Below, piece after piece: positions 1-11,143 of a stretch of 64,000 nt of DNA (its first letter is position 1; each line of letters begins with the position of its first letter). Position numbers and translations under genes: made by a program. The notes beneath the pieces were generated by a model that was given only the letters and a program-made list of their open reading frames with translations, was not told the DNA's origin and searched no databases. The DNA is from Strongylocentrotus droebachiensis (Eukaryota > Echinodermata > Echinoidea > Camarodonta > Strongylocentrotidae): contig JAVYIG010006815.1 in NCBI GenBank assembly GCA_035222895.1, positions 1-64,000 on the forward strand, written 5' to 3'.

Positions 1-2250
1 AGGATTTTTTTATTCGATAACCAACTTAACATTTTTAACATAATTATGTTCTTCTATTGAACTGTTGCATGCGATAACCTTTCTGTATCAGCGTCATTCT
101 AGTAACGACTACTTGGGTCGATCATAAACCCGATATGACTAATGTATTGGTAAAACGAATCGTGTACAACCAATCTTGAAGCTTCCTACAATTGATTTTC
201 TACACAATATATTAAAAGAAAGATAACTCTTTGAAGAAACGAAATGGGGAAAATCCAAACTTTAATTCTCCCCAGACCAATTTGTCATGGTCTCTTTATC
301 ATCCTTAGATCAGCGTCAACACTCTGTACACGTTCAGTACATATTTGCTCTCCTCCCGACTCTTGCACAAAGTAAAAACTGATTTTAAAGGTAGATAATC
401 GTTCTCTTGGGTTGTGATAAGATAATTTTGAATGGCACTTGTTGAAATATTGGAACTTTAATATTGTCTATACGTCAGTTTTTACTACCGATAACATGAT
501 CGCATATATATATTTATGTATGTGTGTGCGTGCGTGTTTGTGTTTGTGTGTATGTTAGATTTATAATCAATTTGAATTGTCCATAGAAATCAAGTTGGGA
601 TTACGTGATAGGTCATTGTCACATCCACACAATTCACTAGATGACGCGCTAGGCTACTGATTGTTTATATTTCATTAATCCTCGTTATCATGTTCAAGTG
701 ATAATCTATATGACGCTTGGTGGCCGAAAGATATTTATACGGCATGTTGAATGCGATGGAAGTGTTCCGTCTTGAGTATATATTTATGCCATGTCCTCGA
801 TTTTGTTAAAATTTGAAATAAAAGTTAACATTCCGAGCCGTTATTGTATCAAGTGTTCTTAAAGAAATATCATTAATTTTGTTCAAAATATGCTACATTT
901 CTAAATACATGTACATCATAAGCAAACTCGATTTGTTACACTAGTCATCATTAAAGTTAGATTAGTAACATTCATAAGTATTTATTAAATACATGCATTT
1001 GTTATGATGCTTTGGTGATTTATTCTTCAAATTTAGTATCATCAAAATATTAAATTTCCTTTCCTTCCCGACTCAAATTCTAGGTACGATCCAAGTGAAA
1101 TCTGTAGCTCATTCATATTGCGTGCTAGTGGAGAAAAGGGAGGATCATAAAAACATACAAAAAAAGCCCGCGAAATGCGAGGCGCTGTCATCGGGAAATT
1201 TCTACTCGCATACCTTTACGGCAAACTAAACAATCATTGCGCCATTAATAAGCGCTAAATATTTGACACTGGATCTGAAGTTGTTTGCACGTCTCGCGAT
1301 TCCAATTGAATTATTCCTCCAAGGCTTCCATTCATACCGTATCCATTTACGTTTAATACCTGGAAGTTATTTAATCAGAGTGAAAAAAGGTGAAACCCAT
1401 ATCGTTTCCTGCCTCAGTTCGTGTGTAGGTAGTTGCACAAAAACTAACACACCAGCATGCAAATAGAAGGGAAAATGCATGCACCAACTTAAACAACCTT
1501 TCTCCATATTACAAGTTTCTGTAATAAGAATAATTATACATTCTTGCCGTTTTTAAATAACTTGAATTACACAAATAAAAAATAAAAAAAATAATTCCAG
1601 TGAAAATGAACAACCCTATGGTCATACATAGGACCAAACAAGCGGGAAGTATTCATTAAACTTAAGAAATATGTTTTGCCAGGGTTTAAAAATAAAACAT
1701 TTATTAAACAATACTATTTGTTTCAATAAAGATTGCTATACTATGGAGATTTACCCCCAGGTACTGTATAAAGAGATACGGCATTAAAAAAAAAAGAATG
1801 AGAACATTCACAACTTATTCTTTAACTATCGCAAAACATTATCAACCCGTTTTTCCAAGTAACCTAAACAAATATCCCTTTTTTACGTTTTCCACTATAT
1901 TGTTTTGTTATTCAACCCATTTTATCTTTATAAAACTAGGAAAATCAAGAAGGAAGTCCGATTAGTGGCATGTAAAGGCTAAACCGGATGAATTAAAACC
2001 ATGTCACCGCCTGTGGAAACGAATTTTAGTGCACGCCAGATTACTTGAATTGCATGCCAATGAAGTACGAAGACACGCTGAGTAAACCCTGTAGGATAGT
2101 GGGATGATAAGCAGCCTGTGGGCTTAACAGTTTATCCCAAGATGTCGTGACTGTTAGGTCTGGGGAGTATTGTTATAACCTATTTCTATCCAAAAGGTGC
2201 AAAGTGTGTCAACGCTTTTCATATGAAGAACAAGCGCCCCCCCCCCCCCC
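1..2250. other. Non-coding AT-rich stretch
   Basis: I see no gene, RNA gene or complete element here. A TG-rich tract lies near 517-552 and there are scattered A and T runs. The open frames are short and have composition like the surrounding DNA. A 67-codon frame at 1263-1466 has no recognisable domain and is not called. Confidence 0.5.
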
Positions 2251-2253
2251 AGA

Positions 2254-2288
2254 TATATATATATATCTCTCTCTCTCTATCTATCTAC

Positions 2289-2366
<78 letters not shown>

Positions 2367-2372
2367 ATTAAT
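2254..2372. repeat. (CT)n microsatellite
   Basis: A C run is followed by (AT)n and then long CT runs broken by CTAT units. Serine/leucine-rich open frames across it are translations of the microsatellite, not genes. Confidence 0.95.
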
Positions 2373-2388
2373 CTCACAAACACATCCT

Positions 2389-2525
2389 CAATCGTGCACA
2401 CATTGTGTGCGGGCAAGCACTGAATCCAATGACCGGGGTAATAGTATATTTGCAAAGCGCTTAGAGACATTTGTATTAAGCGCTATAATTATAAAATTTA
2501 AATATTATTATTTTTATTATTCAAT
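2389..2525 (+). repeat. Dispersed SINE-like repeat with AAGCGCTTAGAGAC core, copy 1
   Basis: The block contains GCGGGCAAGCACTGAATCC, then AAGCGCTTAGAGACATTTG, then GCGCTATAA, and ends in an ATT-rich tail. The same blocks occur in the same order on the minus strand at 14262-14400. Two copies with an ATT-rich 3' tail suggest a short retroposon. No pol III A or B box is obvious, so the class is uncertain. Confidence 0.7.
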
Positions 2526-2574
2526 TAGTTTTCTCTTTTTCTCTTTCTCATCATTCTTTCTCTACTATTCTTCA

Positions 2575-2765
2575 TCTCTGTCTGTCTCTGTCTGTATGTC
2601 TCATCCTACATCATCACTTTCTCTCTCTCTCTCTCTCTACTGCTATGTGAAGGTGTGTGTTAATTATACTATCTCCGTGTGTCTGCCCCTCTAACGTTTC
2701 CTTATCTAAACTTCTTGTATTCTTCTCTCTTGTGGCCTACCTCCCTTTCTTCATCCCCTGTCCCA

Positions 2766-2820
<55 letters not shown>

Positions 2821-2835
2821 TTCTGTCTCCATTCC
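2575..2835. repeat. CT-rich microsatellite cluster
   Basis: Two CT-rich blocks (about 2575-2640 and 2766-2835) are separated by non-repetitive sequence. The second is an almost pure (CT)n run. Open frames here are low-complexity serine/leucine and not coding. Confidence 0.9.
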
Positions 2836-3054
2836 TGTCTCGCTACCTGTCTATGTATGGCTGTCTCCCTCTCACTCCTAATTCCCTTACAATTTCTCCG
2901 CCTTGAAGGCCTGTTTATTCACTTGACCATCTTATGAGGTCAATAAGAATGATAAAGAGACCGTAATTCATTTAACCTGAATGGAGAGCACTTCTGTCAC
3001 TCTCATGTCACTCTCTGATGACTATGGTCGACCTGTTTCTCTTTTTTTTGTGTG

Positions 3055-3195
3055 TTCTTCTTCTTCTCTTTCTTCTTTTTCTTCTTCTTCTTCTTCTTCT
3101 TCTTCTTCTTCTTCTTCTTTTACTTTCTCTTTTTACTTCTTTTTCTTCCTTTTCTTTTTTTCCTACTTCTTTATCATCACCTCATCCACCATTTT
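3055..3195. repeat. (TTC)n microsatellite
   Basis: A nearly pure TTC run spans roughly 3055-3120 and grades into T/C-rich sequence. It reads as poly-Ser, poly-Leu or poly-Phe in the three frames. Confidence 0.92.
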
Positions 3196-3269
3196 CTTCT
3201 TCTCCTTAAATTGTATTTACCCAAGACGTTCACAAAACAAAACAAACTACCAAAATGTAGTTGAGTAGA

Positions 3270-4770
3270 TGTGTTCTTATTAATTGTGACGCCGGCTCCC
3301 ATTCCCTCTCAATTCATTACAAATGTGGAATTACAGGATGGCCATCCAAAGAGTCGAAGCCTCGAAGGCAAGATTGTGAGAAAAAAAATTGCGAATAACA
3401 AAATACATTATTCGGCTTTTTACAGGAAAAGCAATGGCCGGTCAAGGCCACAGATATTATTCTCGGTGATTCTAGATGGTCTAAGGCAAAATCGATTTTG
3501 TTAATTTGACCTTGTAAACTATGTCCGACTTCATATATCCTGGATAACTGTGTGGTCGAACAAATCTGTTTTCATTCATTTATATCCCTATTTGTCCCCT
3601 ACAAAACTCCATCCCACGGAGGCCTTGCAACCCCCTTCGACGAATATGCTGACATCATTAATTAAACATAAACATGTATAAAAGCAATTTTGCAACGACA
3701 TGAAGCTAATGGTGAACTAAAATGATTGACAAAAATCGCCCCTAAAATATCCCTCGTGAAGTTATTCACTCGCAATTTATTGCCTGAATGAATGAATGAA
3801 ATGAAACAAACAGAACCAGTTAAACTATCTATAGTCTAATTATATATTCTTTTTTAATCGTGTACTATGTGGGTTTTAACTTCTAGAAAGATGTCTTTCG
3901 TTGAATTCGTGTTATATATTTGCGCATATATATTTTCCTAAAAAAAAATCTTACAAATGGAACTTGTACAACTTATTACATTGTAAAAAAATGGGTGGGC
4001 GGCTGAGAATGGATATTATTTTGGATTGTCCTTTTATTCCAAATATCCAACAATCCCGAAAAATTACTTATATTTGCAAGCCCTTGAAATTCATGTAAAA
4101 CAAGACAAGTTAATACACGAGGACATCGTGATCTTTGCATTTCCGCGAAATCAAAACATGCCGTTTTTCATGAAATTCTAAAATATAGGCCTACTTTAAT
4201 TTTCGTTAGTCACTATTGAGAGCATATATAAAGCAAACAAAAATTCTGCCCACATTCATTTTGCTAAGAGAAGTGACGTGCAATTTAAACAACGTTCTAC
4301 TTTTTTTTAGAAAATAGGTATTAAATTGGGTTATAAAAGATCAAGCAAGAATAAGAAGTCATTTTTATTCCAAGAAAATAAAAACTTGATTGCAAAAGGA
4401 GATAAACCAGGTTAGGATGTGAATAATGAATAAAGACGAAATGTCAGTTATCTGGACTAAATATTTACCTGCTGTTTCCCTGCATTTAGACTAAATATAT
4501 ACAAGTAGAAGGAAATTTAGGAGAAATTTTAGTGCAAAGTCTTGAAAAACAGGGGAAAAAATGCCTTAAAGGTAAAGACCATTTTTTTGAAACGCCCCCC
4601 TCTCAAAAAATGAAATGGAAGCTCTTATTACCAATCATGTGAAAGAATATGTTTTGACTTATATGTGATCATACACATTTTGCCAAGAAACCGCCTACTA
4701 ATTGATATATTTGGTAAATGATTTTATCTATTTGGACCTGATAGATATAACGCACGTCGCGCACGTGTGC
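3270..4770. other. Non-coding stretch
   Basis: AT-rich DNA without a supported gene. The open frames at 3271-3504 and 3901-4098 show no domain, signal peptide or plausible splice context. No paired inverted repeat was seen. Confidence 0.45.
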
Positions 4771-4771
4771 G

Positions 4772-4890
4772 TAGTCCCATATACATCTTTCTGTGTACAG
4801 CGCTTGTAACTTTACCAATTAAGACTGGGCCAAATTTCTTATCATTTTGATGATTCCAGAACCTTGCAGTACACACCAATACTTGGTCTT
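4772..4890. repeat. Dispersed ~115-bp repeat, copy 1
   Basis: GTAGTCCCATATACATC, the following TTTCTGTGTACAGCG and the downstream ATTTTGATGATTCCAGAACC recur in order at 43704-43812, with small indels. Both copies can be partly read as open frames on the minus strand. The indels put the two in different frames, so a live coding sequence is unlikely. Element class unknown. Confidence 0.75.
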
Positions 4891-5385
4891 TATCTTTAAG
4901 CCCAATACATACAGTACTATATAATACGTTCCGACTACGATCCGATTTTGGAAACAATTCTCAAAATCATTTGATTCAAACATATCAAATCTTAATGAAT
5001 GACGATCTGAATAGTCTTATGATTAAGAAAACGTAAAGTTCAATGGATTTCATGCCTCCATGGTAGACAGATAAAATATAAAAACAACGAATCGGCTCAT
5101 GCTGAATCGTAGTGACGTCAGTCCGGTTGTGCGATTTACTACGATTTTAAGGCGATTCCGACTTTTATTCTGAATTGTTCAATGCACTAACATGCCGGAT
5201 GTTATTACTCTTATCATTTTTTTTTAGAAGTAAACTCAAGAAGATGAAGTTCGTTCAGATTTCTGCTCATGCAATTGCCATTTCTTCGAGAATCGGGTCG
5301 CAGACGGCCCATGAAAACTGACCATATTCGATATATATACTTGCGTTAAAAGTGGACTTATACATTTTGAATGTCCCGTTACTAT

Positions 5386-5547
5386 ACAAATGATGCATGC
5401 GCATGAGTTCATTATACGATCTATCCGCACTCGAGTTGAGGCTGTGTGTATCTATCGCACGAAGCCGTTAGGCTGAGTGTGATACACACAGCATCAACGA
5501 GGGTGGATAGATCGTATAATAAACGAATGAAAACATGCATCATTTGT
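5386..5547. repeat. Foldback (inverted-repeat) element
   Basis: Left arm 5386-5452 and right arm 5481-5547 are reverse complements with a few differences. Shared blocks are ACAAATGATGCATG, ATTATACGATCTATCC and GCTGTGTGTATC. The 28-base spacer would form the loop. No transposase and no clear target duplication; probably a MITE or recombination-derived palindrome. Confidence 0.8.
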
Positions 5548-5645
5548 TTTATACAACGAAACTCCTAGATCCTTGTTATTTGATGTAAAAAGAATTAATT
5601 CAAGATTGTTTCGTGACAGTATATGGCTGACAAATAAATCTCAAT

Positions 5646-5816
5646 GGCCCGAATTCACAAAGCAAGGTTTGAGCTCAGACCGGGTTTGAGCTCAAACCTC
5701 CTTTTTGTTATTTACAAACCAGGTTTGTAAATAACAAAAGAAGGTTTGGCGAAACAAAAGGAGGTTTGACCTCAAACCTTGGTCTGAGCTCAAACCTTGC
5801 TTTGTGAATTCGGGCC
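5646..5816. mobile_element. 171-bp MITE, possible 3-bp target duplication AAT
   Basis: The ends are a perfect inverted repeat beginning GGCCCGAATTCACAAAGC and continuing through AAGGTTTGAGCTCAGACC. The interior is itself a set of inverted AGGTTTG blocks, so nearly the whole element folds back. AAT occurs directly outside both ends (5643-5645 and 5817-5819). A 3-bp duplication and GG-initial TIR would suit a PIF/Harbinger-type MITE, but no transposase links it to a superfamily. Confidence 0.8.
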
Positions 5817-5819
5817 AAT

Positions 5820-6535
5820 AAGTCTCAATTTAGTGCGCACACATAAGTATAGATATAGCAAGCGCACTTACCTCTGAACCCATTTACGCATAGTGCCGCG
5901 CAAGAATAGGCCCATGCACACGCATCATTAGGCGCTCTAACCTCTACGCGCACTAACTGCGCGCTCTGAAAACGAGTTCAATAGTACTGGTAAATATTGC
6001 ACTCCTTTTCATGAAAACGAGTGCAATAGGCTCAGTAAATGAATCACACGTGACCGCGCATGACCAATCATTTGATTATAATCTGGGAGTGAGTTGTATA
6101 ATTAGCATTAATCTTATAAGGCATGAACTAAACTCTAGCACTTTGAATCCGAGGGCAAATCAGACGACCATTAACACCATCCTTGTGATGGCGAGATTCC
6201 CGACATGGATGAACCGGCAAGGGAGCTATTTAGAGGCGTTGCGTGCGTTAGTTTACAAATGTTATTAATCTGTTAAGACGCTCGTGTCACAGGGTGCTGA
6301 CATAATGAAGATGCCTTGAATTCATCCGAACGCACCATGCCATTTTTAACCTCCAAATTCTCAGCTGTGCAGAGTTTGAAACGCGTCACACAACTTTATA
6401 AATCATGCACGTAATACCAATATTAGTATGGCGATGATGACGACTCTGCTGTTTGATGATTTATTTCTTCCCGCCTGATAGGAAGGCAAGTATAACGGGG
6501 GGGGGGAGACTATTTACGAGTACTAGTATTTCGAG
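5820..6535. other. Non-coding stretch
   Basis: No gene recognised. The 85-codon frame at 6011-6268 has ordinary composition but no motif. GC-containing 8-mers such as GCGCACTAACTGCGCGC occur near 5950. Nothing else stands out. Confidence 0.4.
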
Positions 6536-6539
6536 TTGG

Positions 6540-6592
6540 TTTCGAACCCGGGACCCTACTCCACCACTGAGCCATCACATACATGTATAAAC
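6540..6592 (-). repeat. tRNA-derived SINE head (fragment)
   Basis: The minus strand reads a pol III A-box-like GATGGCTCAGTGGTGGAG followed about 12 bases later by the B box GGTTCGAAACC. The spacing fits an internal tRNA promoter. No acceptor stem pairs across it, so this is a SINE or tRNA-related pseudogene rather than a working tRNA. Confidence 0.7.
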
Positions 6593-6609
6593 ACAGTGCG
6601 GCACATTAA

Positions 6610-7375
6610 ATGTTTCCAGTGTTCATGCGTTATCAGATTTCAAAGATGTAGCTTAATTAAAGAAAAAACATAAACAAAAGTGGTAATTATTGAAAAATTA
6701 AACTAAATACGCCTGTAGAAAATGAATGTAGTAATAAATTGATGAATACGTAAACAAAATGCATGATACCATCAGTTGAAATACAGAGACCTCTTCGGAA
6801 GATTAAAAGCAGCCACCAAAACACAAACGCAAAGCAAGGTATTATGATATCAGTTGGACAGGGGCATGCCTGAAGACAGGGCAGGACGGGGGTGGGGGGA
6901 GGATGACATGCCAAACTTTCTAGTCTTAAAGTGGAAAAAAGACACCCCTATTGCATACAGTCGAAAGCGTAGGAGGCAGATTGTTTACAATTATGGCTAA
7001 CGTAACGATTTCCAATTTGCTTGCTTTTTACGAGGTCCTTTTTTATTTTTATTTTTATTTGAAATTGAGTAATCATCACCTTAGGGCGACCGCCATCCCT
7101 CCTCACCTCGCGTGCATTTGTGTTAATATCTTAAGTAATAAAACAATAGAGAAGACAATCCCAGTGGAATGATATTCATCAGGTAGGAAAGGTTAATGGA
7201 CCCGACTAAAATGCCGAAACTTGTTTTCTATCCATATCCACATCAGTGGCGTAGCGTCCCACAAGACATTTAAGGGGGGGGGGGGGGCATACAAGGTTTA
7301 TGAAACACAAATTAAAGTGGTCAATCGATTAGGGGGGGGGTGTGCATGGTATTGGGTCCTATAATTCTTTCTGAC
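6610..7375. other. Non-coding stretch with G runs
   Basis: No gene supported. Around 7242 the string CAGTGGCGTAGCGTCCCAC resembles hAT-type terminal repeats seen elsewhere in animals. No matching partner end was found, so no element is called. G runs lie near 7275-7290 and 7332-7340. Confidence 0.4.
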
Positions 7376-7379
7376 TTCC

Positions 7380-7600
7380 TTTCTCCCTCTCTCTCTCTCC
7401 ATCTGTCTCTCTGTCTCCGTCTCGTTGTCTCTTTCTCTGATGGTTTTCTCTCTCACTTGTTCTCTCTCTTGTTTATGTCTATGTCTGTCTCTGTCTGTCT
7501 ATGTCTTTCTCTGTCTTTCGGTGTCTCTGCCTATCCCTGTCTCTCTCTCTCTCTCCCTCTCTGTATCTCTCTCTCTCTCTCTCTCTCTTCCACCCCCTTT
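7380..7600. repeat. (CT)n microsatellite
   Basis: A 220-bp region of CT runs with interspersed CTGT and CTCC. It accounts for the 161-codon frame at 7340-7825 and its antisense frame, neither of which looks like a protein. Confidence 0.93.
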
Positions 7601-7829
7601 CCGTCCCGTGCCCCCTACAGCCACAGCGGCACGACACTGATCAACACATTTCCCCAGACATCTTTCGGCGTAGGCTGTGAAGTCCAATTAAAGAAAACGA
7701 ATGTTTTCCAACTTGTCGATGTTCATTCATTCATGACAACACCCTTTATTAGGCTTTACACCGACCAAATACTCCCGAGTGCCGAGCAGAAAACGACTGT
7801 TCAATCATATACCTACTGGTGGTAGGTCT

Positions 7830-8195
7830 ATGGTTCAATAAAGTCGAGTGTTTTGATCTCAATAAAACAAGATACCAGCTGTAAATTAGAGTGTTTAACA
7901 TCAATTTATTGGGACATGTCCTATTTTCGGTTTTAGAATTAAACTGCAGTTGTTGTAATGGCCTAAGTCACATACATGTAGATCATCATCCCCTTTGGAA
8001 TACTTGTCTGCAATTCTGAAAATTCGTCGGTTTAAAAATATGGAAATATAACATTCACTTTTAGGAGGAAAGGAAATTAAATGACATATTTAAAATTAAA
8101 AAATCGGAGTAAACTGAATGAACTACGACAGACGCCACATTTAAGACGCACAATAAACTAATGATGACGATCTTTATTAAGCCTGTCTGCATTAA
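7830..8195. other. Non-coding stretch
   Basis: AT-rich with no gene, repeat pair or RNA motif recognised. Confidence 0.4.
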
Positions 8196-8197
8196 TT

Positions 8198-8358
8198 TGA
8201 CCAGGAGGGATTATACCTCCCTGCATGGTCACTGACTGGTGGTTATCTCTTCAAATCAGCCCTCAATTAACATTAGAAAAAAGGAACCATGGGGACCAGC
8301 GGTCACCGCTCAGGCATAGTTTGCTATATAGAGGGCGCAAGTAGCAATACGTAGTGCA
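8198..8358 (+). repeat. Dispersed ~160-bp repeat family, copy 1 of 3
   Basis: Starts with CAGGAGGGATTATACCTCCC and ends with TATAGAGGGCGCAAGTAGC. The same blocks in the same order occur at 62070-62225 (+) and, inverted, at 38153-38325. Between them are shared CAAATCAG and GGGGACCA stretches. The first block is a short hairpin (GGAGGxATTATACCTCC). Family type unknown; too short and gene-free to be autonomous. Confidence 0.8.
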
Positions 8359-8359
8359 A

Positions 8360-9300
8360 TTCAATCATTTCTTAAGAACTGCTGGAAAATTCAAAAATTT
8401 CGGGACGATTTCTTGAAAATTGTTATTTAATATTCTGATGACCTTTCTAATTTTTGAATGGTTTAGGGCACTATTTAGGACGAAATTATTCACTTGCAAA
8501 ATCCTCAATAAGTCAATACATTTAGGCAGCAGACGATACACAAGAAATAATATACTGTATGTTACTAAGCATATTATTCCATGTGCTACACATATTTTAA
8601 AGAAAGCACGACAGGTGGTCTCATTTATCTCAAAACAGTCACATCAAAAAAAATAACAAAATACATACATGTACGCCAGCCGCATATCGGTATTTTGAAT
8701 GATTTTATATGTATGAATGACACAAAGCCCTTCATAATGTTATCCGCTATTTTCGATTAGAGGGCTTTATCTGTTGATTGTATGTTTCGAAATAAGAGTG
8801 TATGGTTTAAAAAAGGAAAACGCCTACTGTAAGATATATGTACACAAAAACTACAGAAGTAGTAGTTTTAAACATTAAATAAAAACGAAATATTTAATAT
8901 TCCAAAAGGGCATGACACGTTGAGTCTACTAAATATATCGAAATTATGATCCAACGTCATATTCCATGTATATAGCGTTGAATACTACGCGACATGAATA
9001 TCGATAAAATCATACACTCGGATAACCAAACTCCTAAAATGAAAGAGATGAGAAGAAAATGCAATGAAACGGGAAAGGAAGTATGGGAATTGCAACTTTC
9101 TAAAGAAATCGGTAGGGTGCGGAGATTGGATTTCCGCCGATCTTTCCGGATAAAATGTCACCTTCCCCGAAGTCTTCTCGCAGGCCCGTACGAAGCGGAA
9201 AATAGCTCAAGAGTACGCGAGGTCCTTACCGTTCAAATTATGTGGGCGTTGCGATCTTCAGCCGGCGATTTGGGAGGCATTTATTAGCTATTCCAATATT
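8360..9300. other. Non-coding stretch
   Basis: A 97-codon frame at 8994-9287 is rich in charged residues and is the most protein-like frame here. It has no recognisable domain, no convincing start context and no second copy. The stretch otherwise looks unique. Confidence 0.4.
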
Positions 9301-11143
9301 AAAGGTCCGCCATCTTTGCCATCTGAAAATGGTTCCAAAGGCCAAGCTGGTTATTACCACTTTAGAGCAGTCAGGCTTGGTTTGACAAATGATGTCGTGG
9401 AATAAAGGATGCAATCTGTCTTGATGTGAGCTTGGTTGCATCATAATGTCCATGGTTGCAAGATACGGAATTGTTTTGAAGCGAGTCAATATTGGCGCGA
9501 AAATCATGAAATCGGGGAAGGATGCTTTAATATAATGTATCATCTTTATACGCTACACACAAATATTGATCTCCCTGTGCCACACTGTATTTATCATTGT
9601 AAAGATATACCGAAGACTTCAAGATTATTTTACTGTTTCCATTGCAAGATTAATCTTTACCGGTGTTAAAAGGCTTGTCATGGAGCTAATCAAGATTGAA
9701 TATCAGTCATTTTGCCAAACCATTGTGTCGCACAAAGCACAACTTCATCCAGTCAGTACCTATTGTCTTGTACCAAAATGCACCTGTGATTAATGAGTAA
9801 CCGCGCCAAGAGGTGATAATAAACCCGAAGTTAATTAATATTATTGATTGAATTGTTAAGTGATTTAATCATTGAATATGATTGATTGAGGAATTGTTCG
9901 ATTATTTGTTTGATTGATTACGTTATTTATTGATCAACGGACTGACTGATTAATTCTGCTAGACAGTTTGTCGATGCTTAGAAACAAAAACACACACACC
10001 GGTATCGAGCATCCACCCGGAAGACCTATGATTGTACGTCTTTTCCGAGTAACTGTTGATAGCTGATATTCGCTCCCATTGGATACTCGCCCTCTGCCCT
10101 GTTTACTCAAAGTCAATTTTGATGAGAGTATTTAAACGATTTAGTACATCGCATAACAAATATGCATACTTGCATGTCTCTATGCGCTTTACAGTATAAT
10201 AGAAGTACAGGGGTAGAAATGGTGCACTGGGTTCATATTGTGAGGTTAATATTAGGGCCTACCTATGATTACAGTTATAGTTTGTTTTTTGTTATTGGAA
10301 TCGTAGATCGATGTTTTTTTGAATACATGTACTTCCTTCTTAACAATAAAAGTGTTCTTAAGATGATTAGAGCATTCCAATACAAACGCCTGAAACCATT
10401 TTCATTACAGAGCAACATTTTGGGGGATATAATCCGCTTTGACAACCCTACTGGATTGTTAGAATAAAAATGTAGTCATTATTAACTCTTTGTAAAATGC
10501 CTTCCAAAACCCTGCTCTATACATCTGTGTGTATAGTTTATCAGAAAGTTAAAACGAATTATGAAGCATAGCACCGTGATAGTTAAATACCTATCGACAC
10601 TAAAACTGTTAGCATGAAGAGTCACGAAGCTTTTAGAACACTTTCATATTCCCTTGGTGTCCTCTTTGACGCTCGTAATGTCAAAAATGATACGAGGACC
10701 ATGTACTTTCAATCCTGTGGTATTACATGGTTTTATATCGCATTATTTCATGTACTTTAAATCGACTTTTCAATACCTAAGGGGGATAAAGAGATTGAGA
10801 CGAAGTCTAGCTAATGAAAATCAGACTTTTAATGATAGCCCTAGGCTAGCACGAGCCGAGTTCTGTGGCCACTCTCACGTTTCATGATGGCAAATGAAGA
10901 AAAGTTCTTAACGAGTAACAAACAATAGCAGCAGATATGTATTGTTATACGGAGGGCGTTCACTCTGTAGTATGCAGGTGACTCGCGGAAAGGGGAGGGG
11001 CAAGGGCAATCACTTATGCCCCCTTCTGCCCCCCCCCTCCCTCTAAAGATAGATCGACGCCTATCATTTCTGCCCCTCCCCTTCTAAAGATAGATCAAGT
11101 TTATTCTCGAATTTAAATCATGCCCTGTTTTGGGGTAAGAAAT
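9301..11143. repeat. 1843-bp tandem duplication, unit 1
   Basis: Begins AAAGGTCCGCCATC and runs to the start of the identical unit 2. Every open frame in unit 1 recurs with identical translation at +1843. No known domain is seen; the frame on the minus strand at 9543-9238 changes only where it crosses the junction. Near the right end is a short internal repeat, CCTTCTAAAGATAGATC-like, present twice. The unit carries no visible terminal repeats. Confidence 0.92.

Noticed and set aside
2147..2906. Several overlapping Ser/Leu-rich open frames
   Set aside because: They are translations of (CT)n microsatellites in different frames, with no splice or domain evidence.
7242..7262. CAGTGGCGTAGC string as a hAT element end (also near 28948, 44339 and 44773)
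   Set aside because: No complementary end or 8-bp duplication was found nearby, so no element can be bounded.
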